From contig DJIL01000001.1 of NCBI GenBank assembly GCA_002433595.1, forward strand, positions 1 through 39,643: a stretch of DNA of 39,643 bases, read 5' to 3'. Source of the DNA: a bacterium UBP8_UBA6595 (GTDB lineage Bacteria; Margulisbacteria; Marinamargulisbacteria; UBA6595). A program made the translations under genes and the position numbers. The notes beneath the pieces are model-generated. The model did no database searches and was not told the DNA's origin. It worked only from the letters and a program-made list of their open reading frames with translations. Numbering within the stretch: the first letter of the stretch is position 1; each line of letters starts with the position of its first letter. Shown here piece by piece: positions 1 to 8,173 of this stretch.

Positions 1-614
1 AACATGCCTTTTTTTATTTCACCACCGTACCAAGTATTTCCAATAATAGTTTGGCGAGCTTGAATATTAAATGCGATATAAGTTTCAGAGCGAATTCCCA
101 GTTCGTCATAATTATCGCATTTTGTTTTGCATGCATTTAAAATTGTCCAATCCGGTGTGAAGCTGGCGGTCTCCGCTTCAGTAGGTGCAATAAACATGTT
201 TTTGAAAAAATGAGCCATCCAGGCAACTTCTGTGACCAACCGAACGGCCAACCGTGTGTTTGGGTTTGCCCCGCAAAAACCGTCCATAATATACAAGGGA
301 TTCCCGTTGAGCTGATCGGTTGATAGCGTTTTTAATGCGTCCCAACTTTCAGCTAACAATGGCTGGTTATCCGAGCCCTCAGCTTTCCACCAAATAGTAT
401 CTTTGGTCGTCTCATCATACACAATATATTTGTCTTTAGCGGAGCGTCCAGTAAATGCACCCGTATCAACAGCCACAGCGCCACTTTGTGTCACAATTCC
501 TTTTTCAAACCCAGACGCACTTGTTTCATGCTTAAGCAATTCATCATAGCTTAAATTCACATGCAGGGTTGACGCCTGGATGTTTAGTTTTTCTAACGCG
601 GACTCAATGCTCAT
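1..614 (-). CDS. pckA: ATP-dependent phosphoenolpyruvate carboxykinase, C-terminally truncated by window edge
   Basis: Reading the minus strand from the ATG at 614 gives an open frame that runs off the left end of the window (about 204 residues). It contains TGAFTGRSAKDKYIV near residues 50-65 and NTWYGGEIKKGM near the truncated end, both typical of ATP-type PEP carboxykinase (oxaloacetate + ATP to PEP + CO2 + ADP). The nucleotide-binding half lies outside the window. The start is supported by an AAGGAG Shine-Dalgarno at 623-628 and a promoter just upstream. It is cytosolic. With mdh and sdhCAB in the same window it fits C4-dicarboxylate metabolism, in either the gluconeogenic or the fermentative direction. 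It seems to be transcribed separately from the redoxin gene upstream. Confidence 0.95.
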   Translation of the reverse strand, partial: MSIESALEKLNIQASTLHVNLSYDELLKHETSASGFEKGIVTQSGAVAVDTGAFTGRSAKDKYIVYDETTKDTIWWKAEGSDNQPLLAESWDALKTLSTDQLNGNPLYIMDGFCGANPNTRLAVRLVTEVAWMAHFFKNMFIAPTEAETASFTPDWTILNACKTKCDNYDELGIRSETYIAFNIQARQTIIGNTWYGGEIKKGM

Positions 615-653
615 AATATATACTCCTTAATAAACAAAAATCTATTAATCTTT

Positions 654-683
654 AGTATAACGAGGGGAGGGACTGCTAGTCAA
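654..683 (-). promoter_or_regulatory. sigma70-like promoter of pckA
   Basis: On the minus strand TTGACT (683-678) and TATACT (659-654) are separated by 18 nt. Transcription would begin about 7 nt after the -10 box, leaving a leader of about 30 nt containing the AAGGAG ribosome site. Seen directly in the sequence; promoter activity is inferred. Confidence 0.65.
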
Positions 684-775
684 AATTAATATAAAACTAT
701 AGCGGTGAGTTCGCACCATTATTTATTCCATTAGTAACGATTGTAAAAGAAATGCTTTTTCGAGGTGATGCTAAA

Positions 776-1354
776 TTACAACACACCTAAAAGGGCATCT
801 GTAGCCAATCGTTTTTTATAATTGGTATCAGTATGAGCAAATACAATCACCCCGCGAGTATTAATGACAAACACACTGGGGTGGGGCAGTAGACGTCCCG
901 ATTCTTTGTGCTGAATGCCAAAATGTTTCGCACCGGTCAGTGCAGGGTCAGAAACCAACGGGTAGGTTAATCCATGCGCTTCCTTGGTTTTAGCAAGTAT
1001 ATCAGGTGGATCTTGGCTAACCGCTATGAGTTGATAGCCTGCCGCTTGGATAGCCGTATTCACTTGATTAAGTTCATTTAAATGCGCAACACAGTAGTTG
1101 CAAAAGCCCCCCCGATAATAGACCAGGACTAGAGGGTTGGTATGAGCAGACTCTATTAGCGTCAATGCCTGCTCATCGGCTGTAATGTAGGTCAACGATG
1201 CGGGTATTGTATCGCCGGGTAGCAATGGCTTAAAGGGTGCGTTGGTCTTAGATTGAATGACTTGAAACACTAAAACCCCAAGACTGAAGAGTAAAGCACA
1301 CAGAATCAAGGGACGAATCCAAGGGGTTTGCCGCCGGCGTGATCTTAATCCCAT
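776..1354 (-). CDS. Membrane-anchored peroxiredoxin/thioredoxin-fold protein (AhpC/TSA-like)
   Basis: 192 residues. A basic N-terminus (residues 1-14) is followed by one hydrophobic segment (about 15-34), which should anchor the protein in the inner membrane with the redox domain outside the cytoplasm. The domain has YYRGGFCNYCVAHLNEL (residues 79-95), so the active site is C85-x-x-C88. It is followed by an AhpC/TSA-like core that includes SQDPP and a C-terminal HPSVFVINTRG strand. The family reduces peroxides or handles thiols; the exact substrate cannot be read. Its start overlaps the end of the PorV-like gene by 10 nt, so it is the last gene of a three-gene minus-strand unit. A role in redox care of secreted proteins is possible but is only inference. 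Confidence 0.8.
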   Translation of the reverse strand: MGLRSRRRQTPWIRPLILCALLFSLGVLVFQVIQSKTNAPFKPLLPGDTIPASLTYITADEQALTLIESAHTNPLVLVYYRGGFCNYCVAHLNELNQVNTAIQAAGYQLIAVSQDPPDILAKTKEAHGLTYPLVSDPALTGAKHFGIQHKESGRLLPHPSVFVINTRGVIVFAHTDTNYKKRLATDALLGVL

Positions 1355-2232
1355 AACATGCTTAATTCTAGTTTAAATACATCATTATTATATAATAGGC
1401 TTTCGTGTTGATAGGCAATCGATATTTCATAAGACGCTAATGCGATGCCCACGCCAAAACTCAAATTCTCATTGCTGTTTCCAACACGCAAAGCAATGGC
1501 AGAATTTAAATAAAATTCAGCGCCTAAAATCCAATTGGTGTCTTGTTGGACTTGAATTTCTGACGTAATAAGCAATGTATCTTCTAAGATACGGGTTGAG
1601 GCTCCCAAAGCATAGGTTGGATCAATAGACTCTACAGTACCGCTTTCCCACTGCATTGTCGATTTACCAATATTGAGAACGCTGGCACCAAAGGTATACT
1701 TTTTGTATTGGCTTAATAGGCCGGCATTAACCCCAGTCGCATAGCCCGTATACCCCACTAAATTTTCATGAATATAGTGAGCACTAATACCCACGTCGGC
1801 CCACGGTGTTGAATACGCCGTTGCTGCATGGTATACAAATGAATCCCAACTGCTATTACCCACTACTGTATGGGGTGTGCGGTTGGCTAAGATGTCTTGC
1901 TGATTGCTGGTACTAGCGTCGGTTAAAACAATACCATCCAGGTGAGCATTTCGAAAGCCAATATTAACGCCCCACTGGTTAAACACTTTATTATAATTCA
2001 AGGCATAGTATTGGGTTTCAATTTTGCCGAAGCTGGAAAAAGAAATCCCGGTATTCCCTTGGATGACGGCTGCTGGGTTATTGTATACAAACCGATGATC
2101 ATTGGGTACGGCTACCGAAGCCCCACTCATGCCAGATGCCCGAACACTGAATTGATTGCGCAGGTAATCAGCTGCTTGATCGGTTCCCCAGACAGATAGG
2201 CCAATAAGCAGCAACGCACAAACGCGAATCAT
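1345..2232 (-). CDS. PorV/PorQ-like outer-membrane beta-barrel protein
   Basis: 295 residues from the ATG at 2232, chosen over a start at 2253 because it forms an ATGA overlap with the upstream stop codon and begins directly with a signal peptide (MIRVCALLLIGLSVWG). After cleavage comes RASGMSGASVAVPND...YNNPAAV, the N-terminal signature of the PorV/PorQ/UPF0164 branch of FadL-like barrels. The rest alternates in beta-strand fashion. In Bacteroidetes PorV is the shuttle that receives type IX secretion cargo. Here the gene directly follows one encoding a protein with a FlgD/T9SS-like C-terminal domain, so a shuttle role is an attractive inference, not a demonstrated one. Confidence 0.75.
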   Translation of the reverse strand: MIRVCALLLIGLSVWGTDQAADYLRNQFSVRASGMSGASVAVPNDHRFVYNNPAAVIQGNTGISFSSFGKIETQYYALNYNKVFNQWGVNIGFRNAHLDGIVLTDASTSNQQDILANRTPHTVVGNSSWDSFVYHAATAYSTPWADVGISAHYIHENLVGYTGYATGVNAGLLSQYKKYTFGASVLNIGKSTMQWESGTVESIDPTYALGASTRILEDTLLITSEIQVQQDTNWILGAEFYLNSAIALRVGNSNENLSFGVGIALASYEISIAYQHESLLYNNDVFKLELSMLWD

Positions 2233-3446
2233 TTGTATACTACCACTTTGCATTTGCTGAATGCAGTACCGTCAAAACTGTCAAATTTAAAATAGGCCAG
2301 GTAAACGCCATTGGCCACAACATGGCCATGATTATTTCGCCCATTCCACGCTACTGTATAATTAAACCCTTTATTTCCTCCTTGACGACCGCGAGGAATC
2401 TTTGTTTCGTATACTTTATCACCGGACAACGAATAAATATGCATTTCAACGTCAGAATCATTGCTTAGATTGTATTGAAACCGTGTCGTCTCCCCAATGG
2501 CTGGATTAAATGGATTAGGGCCATTCAGCACACTAGAAATAGATAGACTTGTCGCCGCGAGTACTTGTGGGGAAGCATTTGGAACAAGCACTAAGGCGCT
2601 TCCACTAACAGCGTTTAATTGATCGACAACACGGCTCCATGTGTTTGGGGTTCCTATGGCTTGGTTATCCAACCATTGGGCGATGCTATGGGCGGCATAC
2701 CGAACATGCTCAGTTGGAACGTCTTTATGGCCAACCACAGAAATGCCAAACACAGAGGTGTATTTATTTAGGTCTGAAACAGGATTGCCGATGGCGTCTC
2801 TTAAGTTTTGACTCACCGTCGCATCCAGTGTGGGTGCAATATTTAGGGTGGGGGTCGGGTAGTCGCCACCGGTAAATGTGGCTTTTGGGCTGTAAAAACC
2901 GTTGGGTGTTTGAGTCGGCATGATGATGCCATCGGTTGTGCCGGTAAGCAAGTCTGTGGCAGAGGGGTCAATAGCCGCCATTAACTTAGGTGTATGAGGC
3001 TCCCATTCATGAATGATTTGTTCTTGTCGGCGTTGGCTGTCATTGTATCCTGTAATAGATAAAAGTCCTAGATAAAAATATCGAGTAATTAAACAGGCGT
3101 AATTGCAGGTAGACTCAGGATCTGTTGGGTAATAACTAGCATTTAATGGATACGCTTTAATATTTGTTGTTGGTTCAAGTTGATTGCCCCTTGCCGTATC
3201 CATAGCCTGGGTGAATTCTGATTTTTGGCTTGCTGATGCATTACTTGTAGGTTTAAACTGATCGGAAGCTTTTCCTAAGCCATTTTCAAAAATAAGGGAT
3301 AAACCAGATTGCAGGACCTGGGATTTATTATAATCTGAATAAATGGTTTCCTGAACATTCAACGACACTGTTTGAGTATGAATAGACCCAAAGGCGGCCA
3401 TGCCAACGATCAAACCGATCAATACACTAATAAAAATTTTAGCCAT
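2229..3446 (-). CDS. Secreted protein with C-terminal FlgD-Ig/T9SS-type sorting-like domain, function unknown
   Basis: 405 residues. There is an N-terminal signal peptide (about 1-25, with a hydrophobic FISVLIGLIVGMAAFGS stretch). Residues 26-300 form a Ser/Thr/Pro/Asn-rich region that I do not recognise. The last about 98 residues (308-405) start with NGPNPFNP and continue with VAWNGRNNHGHVVANGVY, matching the FlgD Ig-like fold that also serves as a type A sorting tail on T9SS cargo. A short Cys pair lies in CNYACL (near residue 114). The gene heads the unit with the PorV-like barrel and the redoxin. No catalytic motif was seen; an adhesin or surface enzyme remains possible. Confidence 0.7.
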   Translation of the reverse strand: MAKIFISVLIGLIVGMAAFGSIHTQTVSLNVQETIYSDYNKSQVLQSGLSLIFENGLGKASDQFKPTSNASASQKSEFTQAMDTARGNQLEPTTNIKAYPLNASYYPTDPESTCNYACLITRYFYLGLLSITGYNDSQRRQEQIIHEWEPHTPKLMAAIDPSATDLLTGTTDGIIMPTQTPNGFYSPKATFTGGDYPTPTLNIAPTLDATVSQNLRDAIGNPVSDLNKYTSVFGISVVGHKDVPTEHVRYAAHSIAQWLDNQAIGTPNTWSRVVDQLNAVSGSALVLVPNASPQVLAATSLSISSVLNGPNPFNPAIGETTRFQYNLSNDSDVEMHIYSLSGDKVYETKIPRGRQGGNKGFNYTVAWNGRNNHGHVVANGVYLAYFKFDSFDGTAFSKCKVVVYK

Positions 3447-3498
3447 GCTGCTCTCTAATATAGCAGTTTATGATATAATAAAATAGTATAAATAAAAT
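3447..3498. promoter_or_regulatory. Divergent promoter region between the CTD protein and aroB
   Basis: Only 52 bp separate two divergent ATG codons, and both directions carry an extended -10. Plus strand: TGaTATAAT at 3471-3479, 19 nt before the aroB ATG. Minus strand: TGcTATATT with its -10 hexamer at 3462-3457, 10 nt before the ATG at 3446. Neither gene has a Shine-Dalgarno, so leaders of about 4-13 nt are predicted. Confidence 0.55.
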
Positions 3499-4575
3499 AT
3501 GAATAAGATATCTATTAAATTAAATCAAGTAACAAGTCGTGTGGATGTGGGGTGGGGCTGTTTGGGGCAGTTAGGTTCAATAATTCGTGAGCAGGTTCGC
3601 GGGAGCCGGCTGGTTATTGTGACCCAATCCGGCATTCCGGATTCATACATTCAAACAGTAAGCGACTCATGTCAATTGGCTGGATTTCGCCTCCATACAC
3701 TTGTGATTCCCGATGGTGAACAGGCAAAGTCATTGGATCAAGCATCCGAAATTATTACACAACTATTAACATGGCGGCTGGATCGGCATGACGCACTGCT
3801 TGCCATTGGCGGTGGGGTTGTTGGGGATTTAACTGGTTTTGTAGCCGCTGTTTATTTGCGAGGTATTGCGGTCATTCAAGTGCCAACCACGCTTTTAGCT
3901 CAAGTCGATGCAGCCATTGGCGGAAAAACAGGGGTTAATCATGCGCTGGGCAAAAACTTAATTGGCGCTTTTCATCAACCACTTGTGACATATTGCGATG
4001 TTGAAACAGTGAACAGCTTGCCTCTGCGGCATATTCAATCTGGCTTAGCAGAAGTTATTAAATACGGCGTGATTATGGATGCTGAATTTTTTGACTGGCT
4101 ATTGGATAAATCGGATACTTTAAATGCAGTGTCCGATGCCAAGATTTGGATGCATATTGTTCAGAAATCTGCACGGCATAAAGTAGCGGTTGTAAGTGCG
4201 GATGAAAAAGAGGCCAATCGGCGTATGATTTTAAATTTTGGTCACACAATAGGGCATGCGATTGAGGTTGCTGGGGACTATCAGCAGTATTTGCATGGCG
4301 AGGCTATTGCCCTTGGTATGCTAGCTGAAACACGCCTTGCGATTCAATTAGGACTGTGTTCAGAAGCGGTGTATACACAGTTACACACACTTATTCAGCG
4401 CATTGGGTTGCCTACAGTTCTAAGCGTGTCTAAAACAGGGCTTATAGATACTATGCGCTTAGATAAAAAAGTTATACGCGACCAGTTGCGATTTGTATTG
4501 CCGACAAAAATTGGGGATGTTACAATTATACCTGTTTCCGAGTCTGATATTCAAAAGACATTAGATGGTCTTTAA
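3499..4575 (+). CDS. aroB: 3-dehydroquinate synthase
   Basis: 358 residues, full family length. It converts DAHP to 3-dehydroquinate in the shikimate pathway in the cytosol, using NAD and a divalent metal. Recognised by PDGEQAKSL, AIGGGVVGDLTGFVAAVYLR, QVPTTLLAQVDAAIGGKTGVN, and the metal-site motifs SGLAEVIKYG, NFGHTIGHAIE and HGEAIALGM. It is followed after 41 nt by aroQ, the next but one enzyme-level step in the same route, so the pair is likely co-expressed. The start ATG has no Shine-Dalgarno but lies 19 nt after an extended -10 box. Confidence 0.97.
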   Translation: MNKISIKLNQVTSRVDVGWGCLGQLGSIIREQVRGSRLVIVTQSGIPDSYIQTVSDSCQLAGFRLHTLVIPDGEQAKSLDQASEIITQLLTWRLDRHDALLAIGGGVVGDLTGFVAAVYLRGIAVIQVPTTLLAQVDAAIGGKTGVNHALGKNLIGAFHQPLVTYCDVETVNSLPLRHIQSGLAEVIKYGVIMDAEFFDWLLDKSDTLNAVSDAKIWMHIVQKSARHKVAVVSADEKEANRRMILNFGHTIGHAIEVAGDYQQYLHGEAIALGMLAETRLAIQLGLCSEAVYTQLHTLIQRIGLPTVLSVSKTGLIDTMRLDKKVIRDQLRFVLPTKIGDVTIIPVSESDIQKTLDGL

Positions 4576-4616
4576 CGATCTAATTAATTAAAAACTTAAT
4601 GAAATATAAATAAAGC

Positions 4617-5048
4617 ATGAAAAAAATTTTAGTCATTCACGGACCCAATTTGAATCAACTAGGCATGCGTGAGCCCGGTATTTATGGAACCGATACTTTA
4701 GATAGTATTAATAAAAGTTTACAAACAATTGCCAATGACTATTCTATTTCACTAACCATTATGCAGTCCAATCACGAAGGGGGCATTGTGGATGCTATTC
4801 AGGTTCATGCACACGATCACATGGGTTTAGTTATTAATCCAGCGGCATTTACGCATACAAGCATTGCCATTCGGGATGCCATAGCATCAGTGTCCATACC
4901 AACAGTAGAGGTTCATTTGTCTAATATTTATACTCGAGAATCGTTTCGGCATCATTCATATATGAGTTCAGTGTGTATTGGCCAGATCGCTGGCTTGGGG
5001 GCTTACGGGTATGAGGCGGCATTGCGGTACTTGTGTGCTCGAGATTGA
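4617..5048 (+). CDS. aroQ: Type II 3-dehydroquinate dehydratase
   Basis: 143 residues, the normal size of the dodecameric type II enzyme, which dehydrates 3-dehydroquinate to 3-dehydroshikimate. It opens with ILVIHGPNLNQLGMREP and has the catalytic tyrosine in EPGIYG, the QSNHEGGIVDAI loop, the NPAAFTHTSIAIRDA substrate loop and the EVHLSNIYTRESFRHHS segment with the catalytic histidine. It directly follows aroB. The 3' end overlaps the proposed GTG start of the downstream ABC ATPase by 14 nt, which suggests translational coupling. Confidence 0.97.
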   Translation: MKKILVIHGPNLNQLGMREPGIYGTDTLDSINKSLQTIANDYSISLTIMQSNHEGGIVDAIQVHAHDHMGLVINPAAFTHTSIAIRDAIASVSIPTVEVHLSNIYTRESFRHHSYMSSVCIGQIAGLGAYGYEAALRYLCARD

Positions 5049-5994
5049 TGGGCTTTCGGTTCAATTTGAGGTAAACCAAACCAATTTAACCGTTATTCGC
5101 GAATTATCATTGTCTATTCCAGATAATACAGTTATGGGATTGGTGGGTGAGTCTGGATCAGGAAAAAGTGTTACGGCTTTATCTATCTTGGGTTTATTGC
5201 CTCAAAACGGGCGAATTCAATCCGGAACAATTGCATGGCAGGGTACAGAAATACAGGCGTTTTCAGATGCGCAATACAAAAAGATTCGCGGGTGTGATAT
5301 TGGCTTAGTATTTCAAAACCCCCTATCGTCGCTAAATCCGGTGTTTAGTATTCAAGATCAGTTTGTTGAAACATTGCGGTTGCAGTTTGGGCATACGAAA
5401 GTACAGGCGATAAACGAAGCCGCGTACTGGTTGGATCGGGTCGGCATTCCAGATGCCAATAAACGGCTTCGGGATTACCCCCATCAGTTTTCATTGGGTA
5501 TGTGCCAGCGTATTATGATTGCCTTAACACTGGCGATGAAGCCTAAGTTACTAATAGCCGATGAGCCAACGGCATCGTTGGATGTCACAATTCAGGCGCA
5601 GATTCTTGAGCTACTACAGGCTTTGCGATCAGAATTGGGAATGTCTGTGTTGCTAATCTCTCATGATTTGGGCGTTATCGCGCAACAGTGTGATACAGTG
5701 GCTGTCATGTATTTAGGAGAATTGGTTGAATGTGCATCGGCGAGTGCTCTATTTTCCAATCCCAAACACCCGTACACCCAAGCGTTGTTAGCGGCGATTC
5801 CCATTCCAGATCCCCATGCCCCCAAACCACAACGATTAATGGGTGAGCTTCCGAGTTTATACAATCGTCCGAAGGGATGTGCGTTTCATACGCGGTGTCC
5901 ACAGGTTATGCCGCAATGCAAAGCCAAGCGCCCCGTTTTGCATAATTCAGGGTGTCATGGCGTTGCTTGTTGGTTGCACCCAGAAGAACTTTGA
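5035..5994 (+). CDS. Oligopeptide/dipeptide ABC transporter ATPase (OppD/DppD type), orphan
   Basis: About 319 residues from the GTG at 5035, chosen because homologues start near VLEIDGLSVQFE and the longer frame would lie inside aroQ. Walker A is GESGSGKS (38-45), the Q-loop is FQNPLSSLNP, Walker B is LLIADEPTASLDV and the H-loop is LLISHDLG. The C-terminal region has the oligopeptide-transporter extension with CAFHTRCPQ and a Cys-rich tail. The ABC signature reads HQFSLGMCQR instead of the usual FSGGMRQR. No permease, binding protein or OppF partner is nearby, so the transporter must be completed from elsewhere in the genome. It is a peripheral inner-membrane ATPase; the substrate is not readable. 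Confidence 0.88.
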   Translation: MLEIDGLSVQFEVNQTNLTVIRELSLSIPDNTVMGLVGESGSGKSVTALSILGLLPQNGRIQSGTIAWQGTEIQAFSDAQYKKIRGCDIGLVFQNPLSSLNPVFSIQDQFVETLRLQFGHTKVQAINEAAYWLDRVGIPDANKRLRDYPHQFSLGMCQRIMIALTLAMKPKLLIADEPTASLDVTIQAQILELLQALRSELGMSVLLISHDLGVIAQQCDTVAVMYLGELVECASASALFSNPKHPYTQALLAAIPIPDPHAPKPQRLMGELPSLYNRPKGCAFHTRCPQVMPQCKAKRPVLHNSGCHGVACWLHPEEL

Positions 5995-6025
5995 AACGGA
6001 TAGCCTAGCCCCAGTGGATAAAGTT

Positions 6026-6034
6026 TGTTAAACT
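6026..6034 (+). promoter_or_regulatory. Extended -10 box before purD
   Basis: TGtTAAACT lies 9 nt before the purD ATG at 6044, and no Shine-Dalgarno is present between them. This is compatible with a leaderless or nearly leaderless purD transcript. No clear -35 was found. Confidence 0.35.
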
Positions 6035-6043
6035 AACGATTAT

Positions 6044-7333
6044 ATGGAAAATAAAACCAGCAAACGTATTTTACTTATTGGTTCAGGTGGTCGAGAACAC
6101 GCCATCGCATTGGCATTATCGCGGTCACCACGACTTGATAAATTGTATGTATCGCCAGGTAATCCCGGTACGCAAACCATTGGTGAATCGGTTGAACTGT
6201 CAATGGCTAACAATTTTGATGCGGTTGTTGCATTTGTTAAACAGCATGCGATTGACATAACAATTGTGGGGCCTGAGCAGCCCCTAGTTGATGGTATTGT
6301 GGATCGGTTTCTTGCTGAAGACTTGGTCATTATTGGGCCATCTAAGGACGCTGCTCAATTGGAAGGGTCTAAATCTTTTGCTAAATCATTTATGAAAAAA
6401 TATAATATTCCAACAGCTAATTACGCCGTGTTTGATGATCACAATTCGGCTAAGCATTATGTTCAAGAGCAGGGCTGTCCAATTGTAATTAAGGCAGACG
6501 GGTTAGCCTCTGGCAAAGGGGTAGTGGTCGCGCATGATGAGCATATAGCTATGGGGGCATTAGAATCAATATTTGTTCATAATAAATTTTCATCAAACCG
6601 TGTGGTTATTGAGACATTTTTAGAAGGTGTTGAAGCTTCCTTAATGGCATTTGTAGATGGGAATCACATTGTTCATATGGTATCCGCTCAAGATCACAAG
6701 CCTATTTATGATGGAGATAAAGGGCCAAATACAGGGGGTATGGGATGTTTTTCACCTTCAATGGCCCTGAACCCCTTGGTTGAATCGTATGTTTTAGAGT
6801 CTATTGTGAACCCGACGCTATATGGCATTCAATCGGAAGGCATGGACTTTCGAGGAATTCTATATTTTGGCTTGATGATACAGCCAAACAATCGCGCCAG
6901 TGTTGTAGAGTACAATACGCGATTTGGCGATCCGGAAGCTCAAGTGGTTTTAAATCGATTGGATACAGACTTAATCACAATTTGTGAGGCTATCCATGAA
7001 CGGACTTTGCATGATTTAGATATTCGATGGGATGTAAAGCAAGCGGTATGTGTTGTGCTGACATCGAGTGGTTATCCCAATCATTATGATGTAGGCGTTC
7101 CTATTCATGGCACTGAAATTTTTGAAACAACGGATTCATATACCCTTATTCATGCAGGTACACGTATGAATGGCGATACATTGGTAACTAATGGGGGGCG
7201 TGTCTTGGGTGTTTTAGCTAAGTCATGGGATATTTCATCGGCGGCTGAATTGGCTTATAATGCCATTACCCATATTCAATATAGCGGGATGTATTACCGG
7301 AAAGACATTGGACTTCAACCGAAAGCACTTTAA
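6044..7333 (+). CDS. purD: Phosphoribosylamine-glycine ligase (GARS)
   Basis: 429 residues, full length. It catalyses ATP-dependent joining of glycine to phosphoribosylamine, the second step of purine synthesis. Typical elements are ILLIGSGGREHAIA at the N-terminus, YVSPGNPGT, the ATP-grasp segment IVIKADGLASGKGVVVA, KPIYDGDKGPNTGGMGCFSP, and EYNTRFGDPEAQVVLNRL. The preceding enzyme, PurF, is also in this window (17746-19143) but on the other strand and in another unit. Its 3' end overlaps the fmt start by 26 nt. The start follows an extended -10 box with almost no leader. Confidence 0.97.
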   Translation: MENKTSKRILLIGSGGREHAIALALSRSPRLDKLYVSPGNPGTQTIGESVELSMANNFDAVVAFVKQHAIDITIVGPEQPLVDGIVDRFLAEDLVIIGPSKDAAQLEGSKSFAKSFMKKYNIPTANYAVFDDHNSAKHYVQEQGCPIVIKADGLASGKGVVVAHDEHIAMGALESIFVHNKFSSNRVVIETFLEGVEASLMAFVDGNHIVHMVSAQDHKPIYDGDKGPNTGGMGCFSPSMALNPLVESYVLESIVNPTLYGIQSEGMDFRGILYFGLMIQPNNRASVVEYNTRFGDPEAQVVLNRLDTDLITICEAIHERTLHDLDIRWDVKQAVCVVLTSSGYPNHYDVGVPIHGTEIFETTDSYTLIHAGTRMNGDTLVTNGGRVLGVLAKSWDISSAAELAYNAITHIQYSGMYYRKDIGLQPKAL

Positions 7334-8171
7334 GGCCCGTTTCGTATTTGCTGGGTCTCCAGACTTTGCGGTGCCCACGCTCTCAGCGCTTTTTGATGCG
7401 CATGAGAATCAGTGTTTGGGTGTGTTTACACAGCCAGAAAAGCCAACAGGACGGGGGCAAACAATGCGCGCAACGGCGGTCCACACGTATGTAAAAGATC
7501 GAGGCACGCGCGTGCCTTTGTTTCATCCCCAAACACCGAATGAATTTGAATTAGCGATACAAGAACTAAGGCCGGACATTATTATTGTGGTGGCTTACGG
7601 CATGTTGATTCCTAAAGTGATTGTGGATCAGTACTGTTGTATTAATGTGCATCCATCATTGTTGCCTAAATACCGAGGTGCTACACCCATTCAAGCTGCG
7701 TTATTAAATCAGGATTCAGTATCCGGGGTAAGTTTGATTCATATGAACGAACGTATGGATGCGGGCGATGTTTTATTAACAGAATCAAGGCCAATTCGAG
7801 TGGCCAGCACAGCCGGTGAGTTGCACGCTGAGTATGCTCATTTGGGGGCTCACTTGTGTTTGTGTTATTTATATAACCGGGAATCCATTGTTCCAATACC
7901 TCAAAATAACGGCATAGCTACCTATTGTAAAAAGATTCAATCGATAGATGCATGTTTGAAACCAGAGCATACGATTAAAGAGAAGTTGGCTCGTATACAG
8001 GCATTTTCTCCCAAACCAGGCGCTTATATTATTCAAAACGATAAACGCATTAAAATTTTACGGGCGCAGTTAATGAATAATGCATTAGAGCCCTTAGAAA
8101 TTCAAGTAGAAGGCAAACAAAAAATGGCGTATGCTCATTATTTAGCGGGCAATCCCCCGGTTGTGATTTAA
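7308..8171 (+). CDS. fmt: Methionyl-tRNA formyltransferase
   Basis: About 287 residues from the TTG at 7308; an in-frame ATG at 7260 would add 16 residues unlike the family. The enzyme transfers formyl from 10-formyl-THF to initiator Met-tRNA. Recognised by RFVFAGSPDFAVPTLSAL, TQPEKPTGRGQ, NVHPSLLPKYRGATPIQAA (formyl-THF site), and MNERMDAGDVLL. The C-terminal tRNA-binding domain is on the short side. No ATG, GTG or TTG lies closer to the conserved N-terminus than the TTG, so the start stays uncertain. It sits between purD and hisF, with 2 nt to hisF. Confidence 0.93.
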   Translation: MDFNRKHFKARFVFAGSPDFAVPTLSALFDAHENQCLGVFTQPEKPTGRGQTMRATAVHTYVKDRGTRVPLFHPQTPNEFELAIQELRPDIIIVVAYGMLIPKVIVDQYCCINVHPSLLPKYRGATPIQAALLNQDSVSGVSLIHMNERMDAGDVLLTESRPIRVASTAGELHAEYAHLGAHLCLCYLYNRESIVPIPQNNGIATYCKKIQSIDACLKPEHTIKEKLARIQAFSPKPGAYIIQNDKRIKILRAQLMNNALEPLEIQVEGKQKMAYAHYLAGNPPVVI

Positions 8172-8173
8172 CT

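Noticed and set aside
711..716. GGTG...CACC hairpin around 703-717 as terminator of the redoxin unit
   Set aside because: The stem is only four base pairs and no T-run follows on the minus strand.
1942..2199. 85-residue plus-strand ORF inside the PorV-like gene
   Set aside because: It is antisense to a convincing barrel gene, with no ribosome site or recognisable domain.
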